A stretch of DNA of 64,000 bases, from NCBI RefSeq assembly GCF_031454135.1, contig NZ_JAVDQF010000001.1, forward strand, positions 2,542,001 through 2,606,000, written 5' to 3'. The notes beneath the pieces are model-generated. The model was given only the letters and a program-made list of their open reading frames with translations. It was not told the DNA's origin and did not search any database. Both the position numbers and the translations under genes were made by a program. Shown here one piece after another: positions 23,678-32,200 of this stretch (position 1 is the stretch's first letter; each line of letters starts with the position of its first letter). This DNA is from Arthrobacter russicus (lineage in GTDB: Bacteria > Actinomycetota > Actinomycetes > Actinomycetales > Micrococcaceae).

Positions 23678-24496
23678 TCAGTATGCCCTAACCACCGGCT
23701 CCGTTTTGGCTGAACTGCCGGGTGCTGCGGGATCGACCAGGTGCAGCTTCGGCAACCGGTCCTGCAAGAAGCTCTGGGCATCGGCGGGCAGGCCGACGTC
23801 GGAAATCATCTCTTCGACCTGCTCGAAGGAGGCGATCGAGGAGATCCCCATGGTGCCCCATTTGCTGTGGTCGGCCAGCACCACGACCCGGCGGGAGGCC
23901 GCGATTAGCGCCCGGTCCATCTCCGCTTCGAGCATGTTCGGCGTGGTGAACCCGGCATGCGGATCGACCCCGTGCACGCCCATGAACAGCAAATCGAGGT
24001 GCAGATGCCGCATCGATTGGATCGCCATCGGGCCGACCAGGGCATCCGACGGTGTCCGCTCACCGCCGGTGAGCAGCACGGTGTGCGTGGATCCGCTGTC
24101 GTAGAACACGCTGGCGGTGCGCACCGAGTTGGTCACGATGGTCAGTTGCTTCAGCGGCAGCAAATGCTTGGCCAGGGTCCAGGTGGTGGTGCCGGCGCTC
24201 AACCCGACCGCCATGCCGTCGTGCACCAAGGGCAGGGCTGCCCGGGCGATGGCTTCTTTCTCCGGCCCGGCTTGGGTGGATTTCAGCTCGAATCCGGGTT
24301 CGTAGAGGCTGGACTCGCTGCGTGCCTTGGCGCCGCCGTGGATCTTTTCCAGCTCGCCGGCATCGTGCAGGGTGTCGATGTCGCGGCGCACCGTCATCAA
24401 CGAGACGCCGAGCGATTCGGCGAGATCGGCCACCCGGACCACGCGCTCGCGTTTGACCGTCGTCGCGATCACATTCCTGCGTGCTTCAGCCAGCAT
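23678..24496 (-). CDS. DeoR/GlpR family transcriptional repressor
   Basis: A 272-aa regulator. The N-terminal DeoR helix-turn-helix (residues about 1-57) has VADLAESLGVSLMTVRRDIDTL followed by EKIHGGAKA. The C-terminal DeoRC sugar-phosphate sensor (about 75-235) has SAGTTTWTLAKHL, TNSVRTASVF, LTGGERTPSDALVGP and a VVLADHSKWG segment. It should sense a phosphorylated intermediate of the substrate taken up by the adjacent ABC importer. It lies 3 nt after the second permease and 4 nt before aroQ in the same operon. Confidence 0.92.
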   Translation of the reverse strand: MLAEARRNVIATTVKRERVVRVADLAESLGVSLMTVRRDIDTLHDAGELEKIHGGAKARSESSLYEPGFELKSTQAGPEKEAIARAALPLVHDGMAVGLSAGTTTWTLAKHLLPLKQLTIVTNSVRTASVFYDSGSTHTVLLTGGERTPSDALVGPMAIQSMRHLHLDLLFMGVHGVDPHAGFTTPNMLEAEMDRALIAASRRVVVLADHSKWGTMGISSIASFEQVEEMISDVGLPADAQSFLQDRLPKLHLVDPAAPGSSAKTEPVVRAY

Positions 24497-24499
24497 GAC

Positions 24500-25420
24500 T
24501 CAACCTTTGCTCGAACCAAGGGTCAGCCCGGCAACGAATTGCCGTTGCAGGACCAAGTAGATCAACAAGGTGGGCAGCACCGTGATGATGGCGCCGGCCG
24601 CAATCAAATTGTAGTTGGCCAGGAACTGGCCCTGCAGATTGTTGATTCCTGCGGTGATCGGCAGCAGGTCCCCGCTCTGGATCAACAGCAAGGGCCAGAA
24701 GTAGTCGTTGTAGATGAAAATGACTTCCAAGGTGGCCAGTGCGGCCAGCGCCGGCCGGCACAACGGCAGGATGATCGACCAGTACTGGCGCCAGATCCCG
24801 GCGCCGTCCACGAGCGCCGCTTCGGTGAGGTCGGTGGAGAGCGCCTTCATGTAATTGCTCAACACGAAGGTGCAGAAGCCGATCTGGAACGCGGTGTTCA
24901 CTGCGATTACCGCTAAGGTCGTGTTCAATAGGCTCCCGGAAGAGCTGATCGAGTAGGGCAGCTCGATGTGTTTGAAGATTTCGAACAGCGGAGCGGCCAG
25001 CACCTGCGGCGGCAACAAGTTGCCGGCGGTGAACATGATCAACAAGGTCAGATTGAATTTCCAACTGACCCGGCTCACCGCAAAAGCCATCATCGAAGCC
25101 AGGAACAACGTGATCAACACGGTGGGGATGGTGATCACCGCGGAATTGACCAGGTATTTCAGCATGCCGCCTTGGCTCCAGGCGTCGATGAAATTCTGGA
25201 AATCGAAGCTGCCGCCGAAGCTGAAATAGCCGTATTCATCGGTCGAGGCTTTGGGCCGCAAGGCGGTGAAGACGCTCCACAGCAGCGGGATCAGCCAGAT
25301 CACCGCCATCACGGACAGGAACAGATGGGTGCCCCATTTGGGTTTCCGCCGGGTCGCCGGCCGGCCCGGGGTCCGGTCGTGGGGCGAAGTGCGCTGGGCA
25401 TTGGTCAGGGCGCTGGTCAT
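24500..25420 (-). CDS. CUT1 ABC importer permease (MalG-type)
   Basis: A 306-aa inner-membrane permease of a carbohydrate importer with six predicted helices, the first at about residues 32-52. The EAA loop reads EAALVDGAGIWRQYWSIILPL, which docks the ATPase. It forms a heterodimer with the upstream permease, overlapping it by 4 nt (ATGA). No ATPase gene is in the cluster, so the importer probably shares an MsiK-type ATPase, as is common for actinobacterial CUT1 systems. ATG at 25420 is preferred because it overlaps the upstream stop. Confidence 0.9.
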   Translation of the reverse strand: MTSALTNAQRTSPHDRTPGRPATRRKPKWGTHLFLSVMAVIWLIPLLWSVFTALRPKASTDEYGYFSFGGSFDFQNFIDAWSQGGMLKYLVNSAVITIPTVLITLFLASMMAFAVSRVSWKFNLTLLIMFTAGNLLPPQVLAAPLFEIFKHIELPYSISSSGSLLNTTLAVIAVNTAFQIGFCTFVLSNYMKALSTDLTEAALVDGAGIWRQYWSIILPLCRPALAALATLEVIFIYNDYFWPLLLIQSGDLLPITAGINNLQGQFLANYNLIAAGAIITVLPTLLIYLVLQRQFVAGLTLGSSKG

Positions 25421-26358
25421 GGGCCGGCCTTCCGGAAAGTTCGGATCAGGTACCAGACGATGGGCACCAGGGAGATCACCAGCAGGATCACCGCGAGCGC
25501 GGAGCCGACGCCGATCACCTGCCCTTCGCCGACCAGGTTCTGGATCACCAGTGCGCTGAGCAGTTCCAGGCCGTTGCGGCCTTTGTTGATCACCCAGACC
25601 ACGTCGAAGGCGCGGAGCGATTCGATGATGGTGATCACCACGATGATGATGTTCACCGGCTTCATGGCCGGGAACACCACCCGGAAGAACGTCTGGGTGG
25701 CACTGGCGCCGTCGAGCGCGGCCGCCTCGCGCAAGGTCGGGTCGACGCCTTTGAGCCCGGCCAGGTACAGGATCATGACGTAACCGGCGTGCCGCCAGGT
25801 GGCGGCCACCATGGCGGCCCAGATGTTCACGCTGGAGTCGCCGAACCAGTCCACGGCCTGCGGCGTGCCCGCCGTGCCGAGCAGGAAGTTCAGCAGGCCG
25901 TTGTCTTTGTTGTAGAAGAGCTGCCAGATCACCCCGATCAGCGCCATGGACAACATCACTGGGATGAAGAAGATGCTCTGGTAGATTTTGCTGCCGCGGA
26001 TCTTCTGGTCCAGCAGCACGGCCAGGAGCAGGCCGAGCGGAGTGCCGATCACGCCGAGGAAGAGCAGCCAGAGCACGTTGTGCCCGACGGCCGGCCAGAA
26101 CGGCGGGTAGTCTTGCGCCACGTACCGGTAGTTGTCCGTCCCCGCCGGCCTGAGGTCTGCCAAGTCCAGGCCGTTCCACCGGGTGAAGGAGAGCCCGATC
26201 GAGAGCAGCGTCGGCCCCCAGACCAGCAGGATCTGCACCAAGGTGGGGATGCCCACCATCAGGGAAAGTACGACGACGTCGCGCCGGGTCAGCCTTTTGA
26301 GCCGGCTTTTCCGGGCGGGTGGTCTTTGCGGCGCGCGCGGCGGTGCCTGTGCGGTCAT
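25417..26358 (-). CDS. CUT1 ABC importer permease (MalF-type)
   Basis: A 313-aa permease. A basic Pro-rich start precedes a first helix at about residues 30-50; about six helices in total. The EAA loop is REAAALDGASATQTFFRVVFPAM. It pairs with the MalG-type permease and receives substrate from the lipoprotein encoded 14 nt upstream. ATG at 26358 is used; a longer frame upstream overlaps the binding-protein gene and is a shadow. Confidence 0.9.
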   Translation of the reverse strand: MTAQAPPRAPQRPPARKSRLKRLTRRDVVVLSLMVGIPTLVQILLVWGPTLLSIGLSFTRWNGLDLADLRPAGTDNYRYVAQDYPPFWPAVGHNVLWLLFLGVIGTPLGLLLAVLLDQKIRGSKIYQSIFFIPVMLSMALIGVIWQLFYNKDNGLLNFLLGTAGTPQAVDWFGDSSVNIWAAMVAATWRHAGYVMILYLAGLKGVDPTLREAAALDGASATQTFFRVVFPAMKPVNIIIVVITIIESLRAFDVVWVINKGRNGLELLSALVIQNLVGEGQVIGVGSALAVILLVISLVPIVWYLIRTFRKAGP

Positions 26359-26372
26359 CCGGGCAGCTCCGG

Positions 26373-27659
26373 CTACTGGGCCGCGTAGAGCGATTTTGCC
26401 TGGGATTCCAGGTTTTTCACGTCCACGGCGCCGTCCTTGATGAACGACTGCAAGGCCGGGATCATCACATTGCTGGCCATCGCGGGCAGGGCGTCGCGGT
26501 CGAAGAACTGGCTGACGTTCTTGGCCGAGCCGATCGCGTCCGCGCATTTTTTGTTCAGCGGGGAGTAGTTCGAGGTATCCGCGCCTTTGGCCGTGGCCAG
26601 GTTCGAGGTGTCCACGGAACGATAGGCATTCTGCCCCTCGGGGGTGCCGATGAATTCCACGAAGTCCCGGGCGGCCTGATTCTGGCCGCCCTTCTTGGAC
26701 AGCATGAAACCGTCGATCGGCGCCTCGATCGAGTCCAGTCCCTCGACGGCGAGCTCCGGGAACGGCATGAATTCGATGTCCGCCAAGACTTGCGGATCGG
26801 TGAACTGCTGGGTGAGGAATGCGCCGAGCAGGTACATCCCGGTCTTCTTGGCCTCGAGCGATTTCGCGGCATCCTGCCAGGTCTGGCCCAGCGCGGCGGG
26901 GTCCTGGTAGGGCAGCAGCGCCTTCCAGGTGTCGAAAACGTCGCTGACTTTCTTCTGGTCCCAGCTCTCTTTGTGCGCGCACAAATCCATGTGGAATTGG
27001 AAGCCGTTCAACCGCATATTGAGGTAGTCGAAGGTGCCCATGGCCGGCCAGCCGTCCTTGTCCGCGAAACCGATCGGGATCAGACCGTCCTTCTGCATCG
27101 TGGCGCAGAGCGTTTTGAGTTCGTCGAAGGTCTTCGGCTCGGCGTAGCCGCGTTCCTGCCAGAGGCTTTTGCGGTAGAAGAATCCCCAGGGGTAGTTGTA
27201 GTTGGGCACCAGGTACTTTTTGCCGTCCGCGCCGGTGGCTGCGGTTTTGAGCGCATCGGAGAAGTTGCCGCCGATCTTCTCCCAGAGGTCGTCGACCGGG
27301 GCGACCAGGCCTTTTTGCGCGTAGTACTGCATCCGGTAACCGGCGAACCAGGTGAAGGCGTCGTCCGGGCTGCCCTGCAGGTAGGAATTGATCTTCTCTT
27401 GGAAGTCGTTGTGCGGAACCACGTTGGTGGTCACGGATTTTCCGGTTTTTGCTTTGAATGCAGCCACTACGGCGTCCCCGGCGCGGCGTGGCACGTCATC
27501 GGAGCCGCTGGAGCCGAAGGTCAGCGAGTCGGCGGAGGCCGCACCGCCGCCTCCGCAGGCGGCGAGCAGCGGCAACCCGGCCAGTACTGCGGCGCTGAGT
27601 CCGAGGCCCGTGAGCAGGGTGCGGCGGTTGACGTCGGGTGCAATATGCAGTGCAGGCAT
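26373..27659 (-). CDS. Sugar-binding lipoprotein of CUT1 ABC importer
   Basis: A 428-aa extracellular solute-binding protein (family 1). Signal and lipobox: RRTLLTGLGLSAAVLAG then LLAACGGG, with the lipid Cys at about residue 35. The body has TAAFKAK-like and aromatic-rich binding segments (WFAGYRMQYYAQKG, NYPWGFFYRKSLWQERG). ATG at 27659 follows AAAGGGGA. It heads the operon with two permeases, deoR and aroQ. The ligand is not identifiable by sequence; operon context suggests a polyhydroxylated ring compound or sugar whose catabolism passes through or resembles dehydroquinate. Confidence 0.92.
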   Translation of the reverse strand: MPALHIAPDVNRRTLLTGLGLSAAVLAGLPLLAACGGGGAASADSLTFGSSGSDDVPRRAGDAVVAAFKAKTGKSVTTNVVPHNDFQEKINSYLQGSPDDAFTWFAGYRMQYYAQKGLVAPVDDLWEKIGGNFSDALKTAATGADGKKYLVPNYNYPWGFFYRKSLWQERGYAEPKTFDELKTLCATMQKDGLIPIGFADKDGWPAMGTFDYLNMRLNGFQFHMDLCAHKESWDQKKVSDVFDTWKALLPYQDPAALGQTWQDAAKSLEAKKTGMYLLGAFLTQQFTDPQVLADIEFMPFPELAVEGLDSIEAPIDGFMLSKKGGQNQAARDFVEFIGTPEGQNAYRSVDTSNLATAKGADTSNYSPLNKKCADAIGSAKNVSQFFDRDALPAMASNVMIPALQSFIKDGAVDVKNLESQAKSLYAAQ

Positions 27660-27723
27660 GACTTCCCCTTTGAAATCAGTGACCCTCGCAACGGTGTTGT
27701 GAGGTCTGCCCCAATTAACATCA

Positions 27724-27752
27724 ATAATGAACATTTAAGATCATGATTGCAA
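27724..27752 (-). promoter_or_regulatory. Promoter of the sugar importer operon
   Basis: On the minus strand TTGCAA (27747-27752) and CATTAT (27724-27729) are 17 nt apart in a markedly A/T-rich patch about 65 nt before the binding-protein start. The same patch repeats AACAT-like motifs and is the natural place for the DeoR operator. Confidence 0.4.
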
Positions 27753-27880
27753 GGATTCCGTCGATGAATCTTGGCTTCGGCCATCGTGCGGGAGAATATT
27801 TTTCGCTTGCAGGCCAGAGCGTCGTCAGACTGTTTGATTTTGTTCCGCCTGACCTGGTTCCGCCGGGCCCGGCGCAACCG

Positions 27881-27910
27881 CCGGGCCTAGCGCCGCCGGG
27901 CCTAGCGCCG
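27881..27910. repeat. 15-bp tandem repeat over the ctaG stop codon
   Basis: CCGGGCCTAGCGCCG occurs at 27881-27895 and 27896-27910, with a third degenerate start at 27911. The second copy contains the TAG stop of the ctaG-type gene. Confidence 0.7.
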
Positions 27911-28864
27911 CCGGGCCAGCCCGCTGAGGTACTCGTTGTAGTCGGTCAGATCCTGCGGATCGCTGCCGGAGAGATCGGCTTCGACGTCTTTGGCACGCGC
28001 CGTACGGGAGTCATCGCGCTGCCAGCGGAACAGGATCAGCATGAGCAGCAGCACCGTGGGCAGTTCGCCATAGGCCCAGGCCAGGCCACCGGCTACGCCC
28101 TGGTCTTTCATCGGGTCGATGCCCCAGGAAGCGGGCATGTCCTGGAAGAACGCCACCATCGGCACGGTGGCCATCATGATCACCACGCCGAAGAAGGCGT
28201 GCAGCGGCATTTCCACGAAGATGTCCACCATTTTGCCCAGGTGGGTTTCCCGGCGTGGCCGCGGGTCGGTCGAAATGAGCGGAATGGTGAACAGGATTCC
28301 GGCGACCAGGAAGATCACTTCCAGGCCCACATGGCCGGTCCAGGAGCGCAGCATCGAGTCGGCCAGGCCGGAGAAGTAGAGGCCGTAAAAGCTCATCAGG
28401 AACAACGGGATGGTGAACGCCGGGTGCAGCAGGAAGGCGCCCCAGCGCGAGCGCAGCCCGCTGATCGCGCCCCGGAGCACCACCCGGCCCAATCCGCGGT
28501 GCGGCATGGCGCGCAGCAGCAGCCTGCCGGGAGATCCGAAGACCAGGAGCGGCGGGACGGCCATCATGAGCGTGAGTTGTTGGAACATGAAGATCGAGAA
28601 CATCTTCAGCCCGTAGCCTTCGATGCCGGCGCCCATCACCACGATGATGGTGAGGCAGCCGGCCAAGAACGAGGCGGTGGCCACGATCGACCATTTGCGG
28701 CCCTGCCGCCAGAGCCGGATCGCACCGGCCAGGTAGAGCAGGGCGGCGATCGCGGCGATCGCCGGGATCAGCGGAATCGGCTGCAGATTGGGTGCCAAGT
28801 ACTCCGCCATGTTCGGCGGAGCAGTGGGCAGCCAGATGGGTCCGCTGATTCCGGGGTCATTCAT
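27902..28864 (-). CDS. ctaG: CtaG-type cytochrome c oxidase assembly protein
   Basis: A 320-aa polytopic membrane protein of the caa3-type CtaG family, needed for assembly of haem-copper oxidases (copper delivery). About seven helices are seen, the first at residues 33-52. The conserved features include MFSIFMFQQLTLMMAVPPLLVFGSP, HPAFTIPLFLMSFYGLYFSGL and MPLHAFFGVVIMM, whose Met and His residues may bind metal. ATG at 28864 is used; TTG at 28879 would add five residues. The C-terminus ends RRR at a 15-bp tandem repeat. Confidence 0.88.
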   Translation of the reverse strand: MNDPGISGPIWLPTAPPNMAEYLAPNLQPIPLIPAIAAIAALLYLAGAIRLWRQGRKWSIVATASFLAGCLTIIVVMGAGIEGYGLKMFSIFMFQQLTLMMAVPPLLVFGSPGRLLLRAMPHRGLGRVVLRGAISGLRSRWGAFLLHPAFTIPLFLMSFYGLYFSGLADSMLRSWTGHVGLEVIFLVAGILFTIPLISTDPRPRRETHLGKMVDIFVEMPLHAFFGVVIMMATVPMVAFFQDMPASWGIDPMKDQGVAGGLAWAYGELPTVLLLMLILFRWQRDDSRTARAKDVEADLSGSDPQDLTDYNEYLSGLARRR

Positions 28865-28877
28865 CTGAGAGGGTTCC

Positions 28878-28903
28878 AATCACGTCCTGGCCGGGGCGTG
28901 ATT
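28878..28903. promoter_or_regulatory. Inverted repeat upstream of ctaG
   Basis: AATCACG (28878-28884) and CGTGATT (28897-28903) are 7-bp arms with a 12-nt spacer, just upstream of the ctaG start. A possible operator or mRNA leader hairpin. Confidence 0.3.
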
Positions 28904-28993
28904 CTGTGTGGATGCCCCCAGCTCCTGCCTCTACTCAACCACAGCGCCGCAGAAGCGGTGGCTGGAGGCAACGTTCCAGTCGAGCCTGCTGCG

Positions 28994-29030
28994 CATATTT
29001 AAGTATTTACAAATATACATATATAAATAC
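28994..29030. other. Strikingly A/T-rich tract
   Basis: A 37-nt run made almost only of A and T with one or two C/G lies between the ROK repressor end and the ctaG promoter region, in DNA otherwise of high GC. It can be promoter DNA (UP-like) or the scar of an insertion. No ORF. Confidence 0.5.
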
Positions 29031-29063
29031 CGTAACTCAATGCGCCTGCGCCGGCCGCCTGGT

Positions 29064-30263
29064 TCAGACCCCGGCCAGCACCGAGCGAAGGCATTGCTGG
29101 CCTGCGCCGAGCAAGCCGGCTTGCGAGCCGGCCAGCGATTCCTCGATGCGCAGGTCTTTGGTGGCCAGTGGGTGGCAGCCCGCGTACAGCTGAGATTTGA
29201 TCGCAGCGATGTACGGTTCGGCTTGGGACAACCCGCCGCCCAGGACCACGAGCGAAGGATTGATGAAATTGACCACGGTGCTCAGCGTCTGGCCGAGCAG
29301 CTTGCCCGCGGAACGCAGTCGAGTGGTGGTCCGGATATCGCCACTGTGCGAATGCCGGACCACGTCATTGAGGTCCCGCACAGCCAAACCGGCGGCCGCG
29401 AGCTCGGCCACGATCGCATTGCCGCTGGTGACCGTCTCCAGGCAGCCCCGGTTCCCGCAGGCGCAGGGCAACTCGCCGGCCGCGGTGACTTGCACGTGGG
29501 CGATGTCGCCGGCCGCCCCGGTGGCACCGCGGTAGAGCTGGCCTTGCAGGATCAAACCGCAGCCGATCGCGGCACCGGCTTTGAGGAACAACGTGTCCAT
29601 GCGGTTCTTGGTGTCCGGGTTCTGCTGCTGCCGCAAGGTGTATTCGCCCAAGGCCATCATGTTCGCGTCATTGTCGACGCTGGCCACCGTGCCGAACTCC
29701 CGGTAAAGCCAGTCCCGGACCGGGAAGTCATGCCAACCACGCATCCGGGACGGCGAATCCACCACGCCGCGGTTGAGGTCCACCGGGCCCGGCAAAGCGA
29801 CGCCGACGCCGCGCACCGGCGGTCCCGCGGGTTCCAGCAGCGAGCGCATCGCAGCGGCCACCGCGGGCAGCACTTCTTCCGGACCCTGCGAAATGTCGAT
29901 TGTGATCAGGCTCGAATCGAGCAGCGTGCCGGACATGTTCAGCCGGCCGACCCAGGCGTGGGCCGCGCCCAGATCGGCGGCCAGGATGCAGCCGGCGTCG
30001 GCGACCAGGCGCAACAGCGTCGGCCGCCGTCCGCCGGTGTGGCCGCCGGCTCCCGATTCAGTGATCAGGCCGGCGTCGATCAGCTCATTGACCCGCAGTG
30101 TGATGGTCGACGGCGCCAGGTTCAACTGGCGAGCTAGATCGGCCCTGGAGGTGGCCGCTCGATTGGCGATGAGCGACAGCATGGCCGAGGAAAATTCGGT
30201 CAGAGCCAGGTCTTTCGGGCCGGTCTTGCGGATGTGTTTGGCGTATGACGGACGGTATCCCAT
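29064..30263 (-). CDS. ROK family transcriptional repressor
   Basis: A 399-aa protein. The N-terminal winged helix (about residues 25-80) has TSRADLARQLNLAPSTITLRVNELIDAGLI. The ROK sugar-binding/kinase-like domain follows, with VDNDANMMALGE and the zinc motif CACGNRGCLE. The ATP-site segment LKAGAAIGCGLI is partly kept. It is expected to repress the adjacent ABC/ROK-kinase/M81 operon and respond to its sugar. The ATG at 30263 follows GGGAGGGG. It lies on the same strand, 126 nt downstream of the ROK kinase. Confidence 0.9.
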   Translation of the reverse strand: MGYRPSYAKHIRKTGPKDLALTEFSSAMLSLIANRAATSRADLARQLNLAPSTITLRVNELIDAGLITESGAGGHTGGRRPTLLRLVADAGCILAADLGAAHAWVGRLNMSGTLLDSSLITIDISQGPEEVLPAVAAAMRSLLEPAGPPVRGVGVALPGPVDLNRGVVDSPSRMRGWHDFPVRDWLYREFGTVASVDNDANMMALGEYTLRQQQNPDTKNRMDTLFLKAGAAIGCGLILQGQLYRGATGAAGDIAHVQVTAAGELPCACGNRGCLETVTSGNAIVAELAAAGLAVRDLNDVVRHSHSGDIRTTTRLRSAGKLLGQTLSTVVNFINPSLVVLGGGLSQAEPYIAAIKSQLYAGCHPLATKDLRIEESLAGSQAGLLGAGQQCLRSVLAGV

Positions 30264-30289
30264 GGCCGATCCCCTCCCAGAGTGATACC
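30254..30289. promoter_or_regulatory. Possible operator over the ROK repressor start
   Basis: GGTATC (30254-30259) and GATACC (30284-30289) form 6-bp arms that bracket the start codon and ribosome-binding site of the ROK repressor. Confidence 0.25.
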
Positions 30290-30389
30290 AGAAGGGTATT
30301 CGGCTCCACCGGGCGGGACAATTTCTGCCGCCGGAGGCCCGGTTCAGGACTTTTCCGGCAGGTTCCGGGGCATCCGGTTCCGGCCGAGG

Positions 30390-31364
30390 TCAGCCGCTGG
30401 CCGCCTCCCGGGCCAGCAGCGCGGCGCCGAAGGTCCCGGCCCAGCGGCCCAATTCGGCGGGCACCAATCGGGGGCGGCGGTGGAAACTGAGCAGACCGTG
30501 CAGCGCGGCCTCGAGCGGCGCTGACAACGCCTCGCCGGCTTGCGCCATGCCACCGCCCAGGACGATCAGTTCCGGTCCGAGCAGGGCGGCGCACTGGGCC
30601 AAGGCCAGCGCCAAAGCATCGATCCCGAGGCGGAGCGCCGCGGCCGCTTCGGGATCACCGGCGGCGGCCGCGGCGAAGACCTGCTCCGCGCCGGGCACCG
30701 TGCGGCCGGTCCGCCGGGCGTATTCGGCAACCAGCCCACCCGCTGAAGCGACCGTCTGCAAACAGCCGATGGCGCCGCAGCTGCAGGCCCGTGCCCGCGC
30801 GTCGCCGATCGGGAAGATCCGGGCGTGCCCGATTTCCCCGGCGTAGCCTCCAGCGGAAAGCAGCTGCCCGTCGACCAGCAAGGCGCTGCTGATCCCGGTG
30901 CCGAGTACTGTCACCATGGCGTTGCGGGCGCCCCGGGCCGCACCCAACCGGTGCTCCGCGAGACCGGCCAGGTTCACATCGTGCCCGATCGCCACGGGCA
31001 TGCCGAGCCGGGCGGCGAGCTCATCCCGCAGCGCGAAGTCGCGCCAACCGAGGTTGGCCGAATGCCGGACCACTCCGGAGAGCGCGTCGACGATGCCCGG
31101 CGCGGTCACGCCCACCGAGCCGGGCCGGATGGTCGGTCTGGCCCCGGCTGCCCGGGCGCTGTTCAGCCCGGCGACCAGACCTGCGACCAGACCGGCGAGC
31201 TGCTCCAGCGCTGCCTCCTGCCGGTCCAGGACCAATTCCCGGACGCCGCTGTGCGCGATTCCGCCGTCGTCGTCGAACACCGCATACTTCACCGAGCTGG
31301 CCCCGATGTCGAGCGCCAGGACCGGGGAGCCGGGGCCGAGCGCCGTACCGTGCTGCCGGCTCAC
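30390..31364 (-). CDS. ROK family sugar kinase
   Basis: A 324-aa kinase with no DNA-binding domain. It has the ATP phosphate loop LALDIGASSVKYAVFD (about residues 13-28), the catalytic-type GHDVNLAGLAEHRLG, GTGISSALLVDG, and a variant zinc motif CSCGAIGCLQT in which the final Glu is Gln. It probably phosphorylates the imported sugar. The GTG at 31364 overlaps the stop of the upstream permease (GTGA), so it belongs to the binding protein/permease operon. Confidence 0.88.
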   Translation of the reverse strand: MSRQHGTALGPGSPVLALDIGASSVKYAVFDDDGGIAHSGVRELVLDRQEAALEQLAGLVAGLVAGLNSARAAGARPTIRPGSVGVTAPGIVDALSGVVRHSANLGWRDFALRDELAARLGMPVAIGHDVNLAGLAEHRLGAARGARNAMVTVLGTGISSALLVDGQLLSAGGYAGEIGHARIFPIGDARARACSCGAIGCLQTVASAGGLVAEYARRTGRTVPGAEQVFAAAAAGDPEAAAALRLGIDALALALAQCAALLGPELIVLGGGMAQAGEALSAPLEAALHGLLSFHRRPRLVPAELGRWAGTFGAALLAREAASG

Positions 31365-32200
31365 CCCTTGACCGCGCCGGCGACCAGGCCCTGCGCCATC
31401 CGCTTCTGCACGATTGCGAAAAGGATGATCACCGGTACTGCCATGAGGGTGGATCCGGCCATCACACCGCCCCAATTGGTGCCGGCCAGCTGGGTGCTGA
31501 ACCCCTGCATCCACAGTGGCAAAGTCTTCGCATTGTCGCTGCTGAGCAGCACCAGCGACAAGGTGTATTCGTTCCAGGAAGCCAAGAAGGCGAAAATCGA
31601 CGACGCCACCAGTCCGGAACCCAGGAGTGGAAAGGTCACCCGGAAGAACGCACCCATCCGGCTGCAGCCATCGATCATCGCGGCCTCTTCCAGTTCGATC
31701 GGAATGCCGTCCACGAATCCCTTGAGCATCCAGATCGTGAACGGCAGCGAGGCCCCCACGTAGAGAATGCTCAGACCGAGGACCGAATTGAGCAGATGCC
31801 AGCCGTCGATCATCTTGTACTGCGAGATGAACAACGCCTCGGCCGGGATCATCTGGATCACCAGAACCGCCACGATCAGTGCGCGTCGGCCGCGGAACCG
31901 AAACCGGCTCAGCGCGAGCGAAGCGAAGAAGGCGAAGACGATCGCGGCCAGGACCACCAGCAAGGCGGTGAAAAAGCTCATCCGCAGGGCCGAATAGAAC
32001 GCGCCGTCGGAGAGGATCGATTGGAAGTGCTCCAAGGTGAACGGTGCGGGGAAGAACGACGGCGTCCGGGACTGCAACGCCGATTCCGGCGAGAACGCGC
32101 TGCTCACCAGCCAGTAGACCGGGAAGACCCAGAGCAGGGCGAAGAGGACGCCGAGCGCATTCAGACTGATCCGCCTCGGCAGCGGCGCTTTGCGGGCCAT
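31361..32200 (-). CDS. CUT1 ABC importer permease (MalG-type)
   Basis: A 279-aa permease with six predicted helices; EAA loop EEAAMIDGCSRMGAFFRVTFPLL. It overlaps the upstream permease stop by one base (TGATG) and the downstream ROK kinase start by 4 nt. Works with the adjacent MalF-type permease and lipoprotein; no ATPase is encoded nearby. Confidence 0.9.
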   Translation of the reverse strand: MARKAPLPRRISLNALGVLFALLWVFPVYWLVSSAFSPESALQSRTPSFFPAPFTLEHFQSILSDGAFYSALRMSFFTALLVVLAAIVFAFFASLALSRFRFRGRRALIVAVLVIQMIPAEALFISQYKMIDGWHLLNSVLGLSILYVGASLPFTIWMLKGFVDGIPIELEEAAMIDGCSRMGAFFRVTFPLLGSGLVASSIFAFLASWNEYTLSLVLLSSDNAKTLPLWMQGFSTQLAGTNWGGVMAGSTLMAVPVIILFAIVQKRMAQGLVAGAVKG

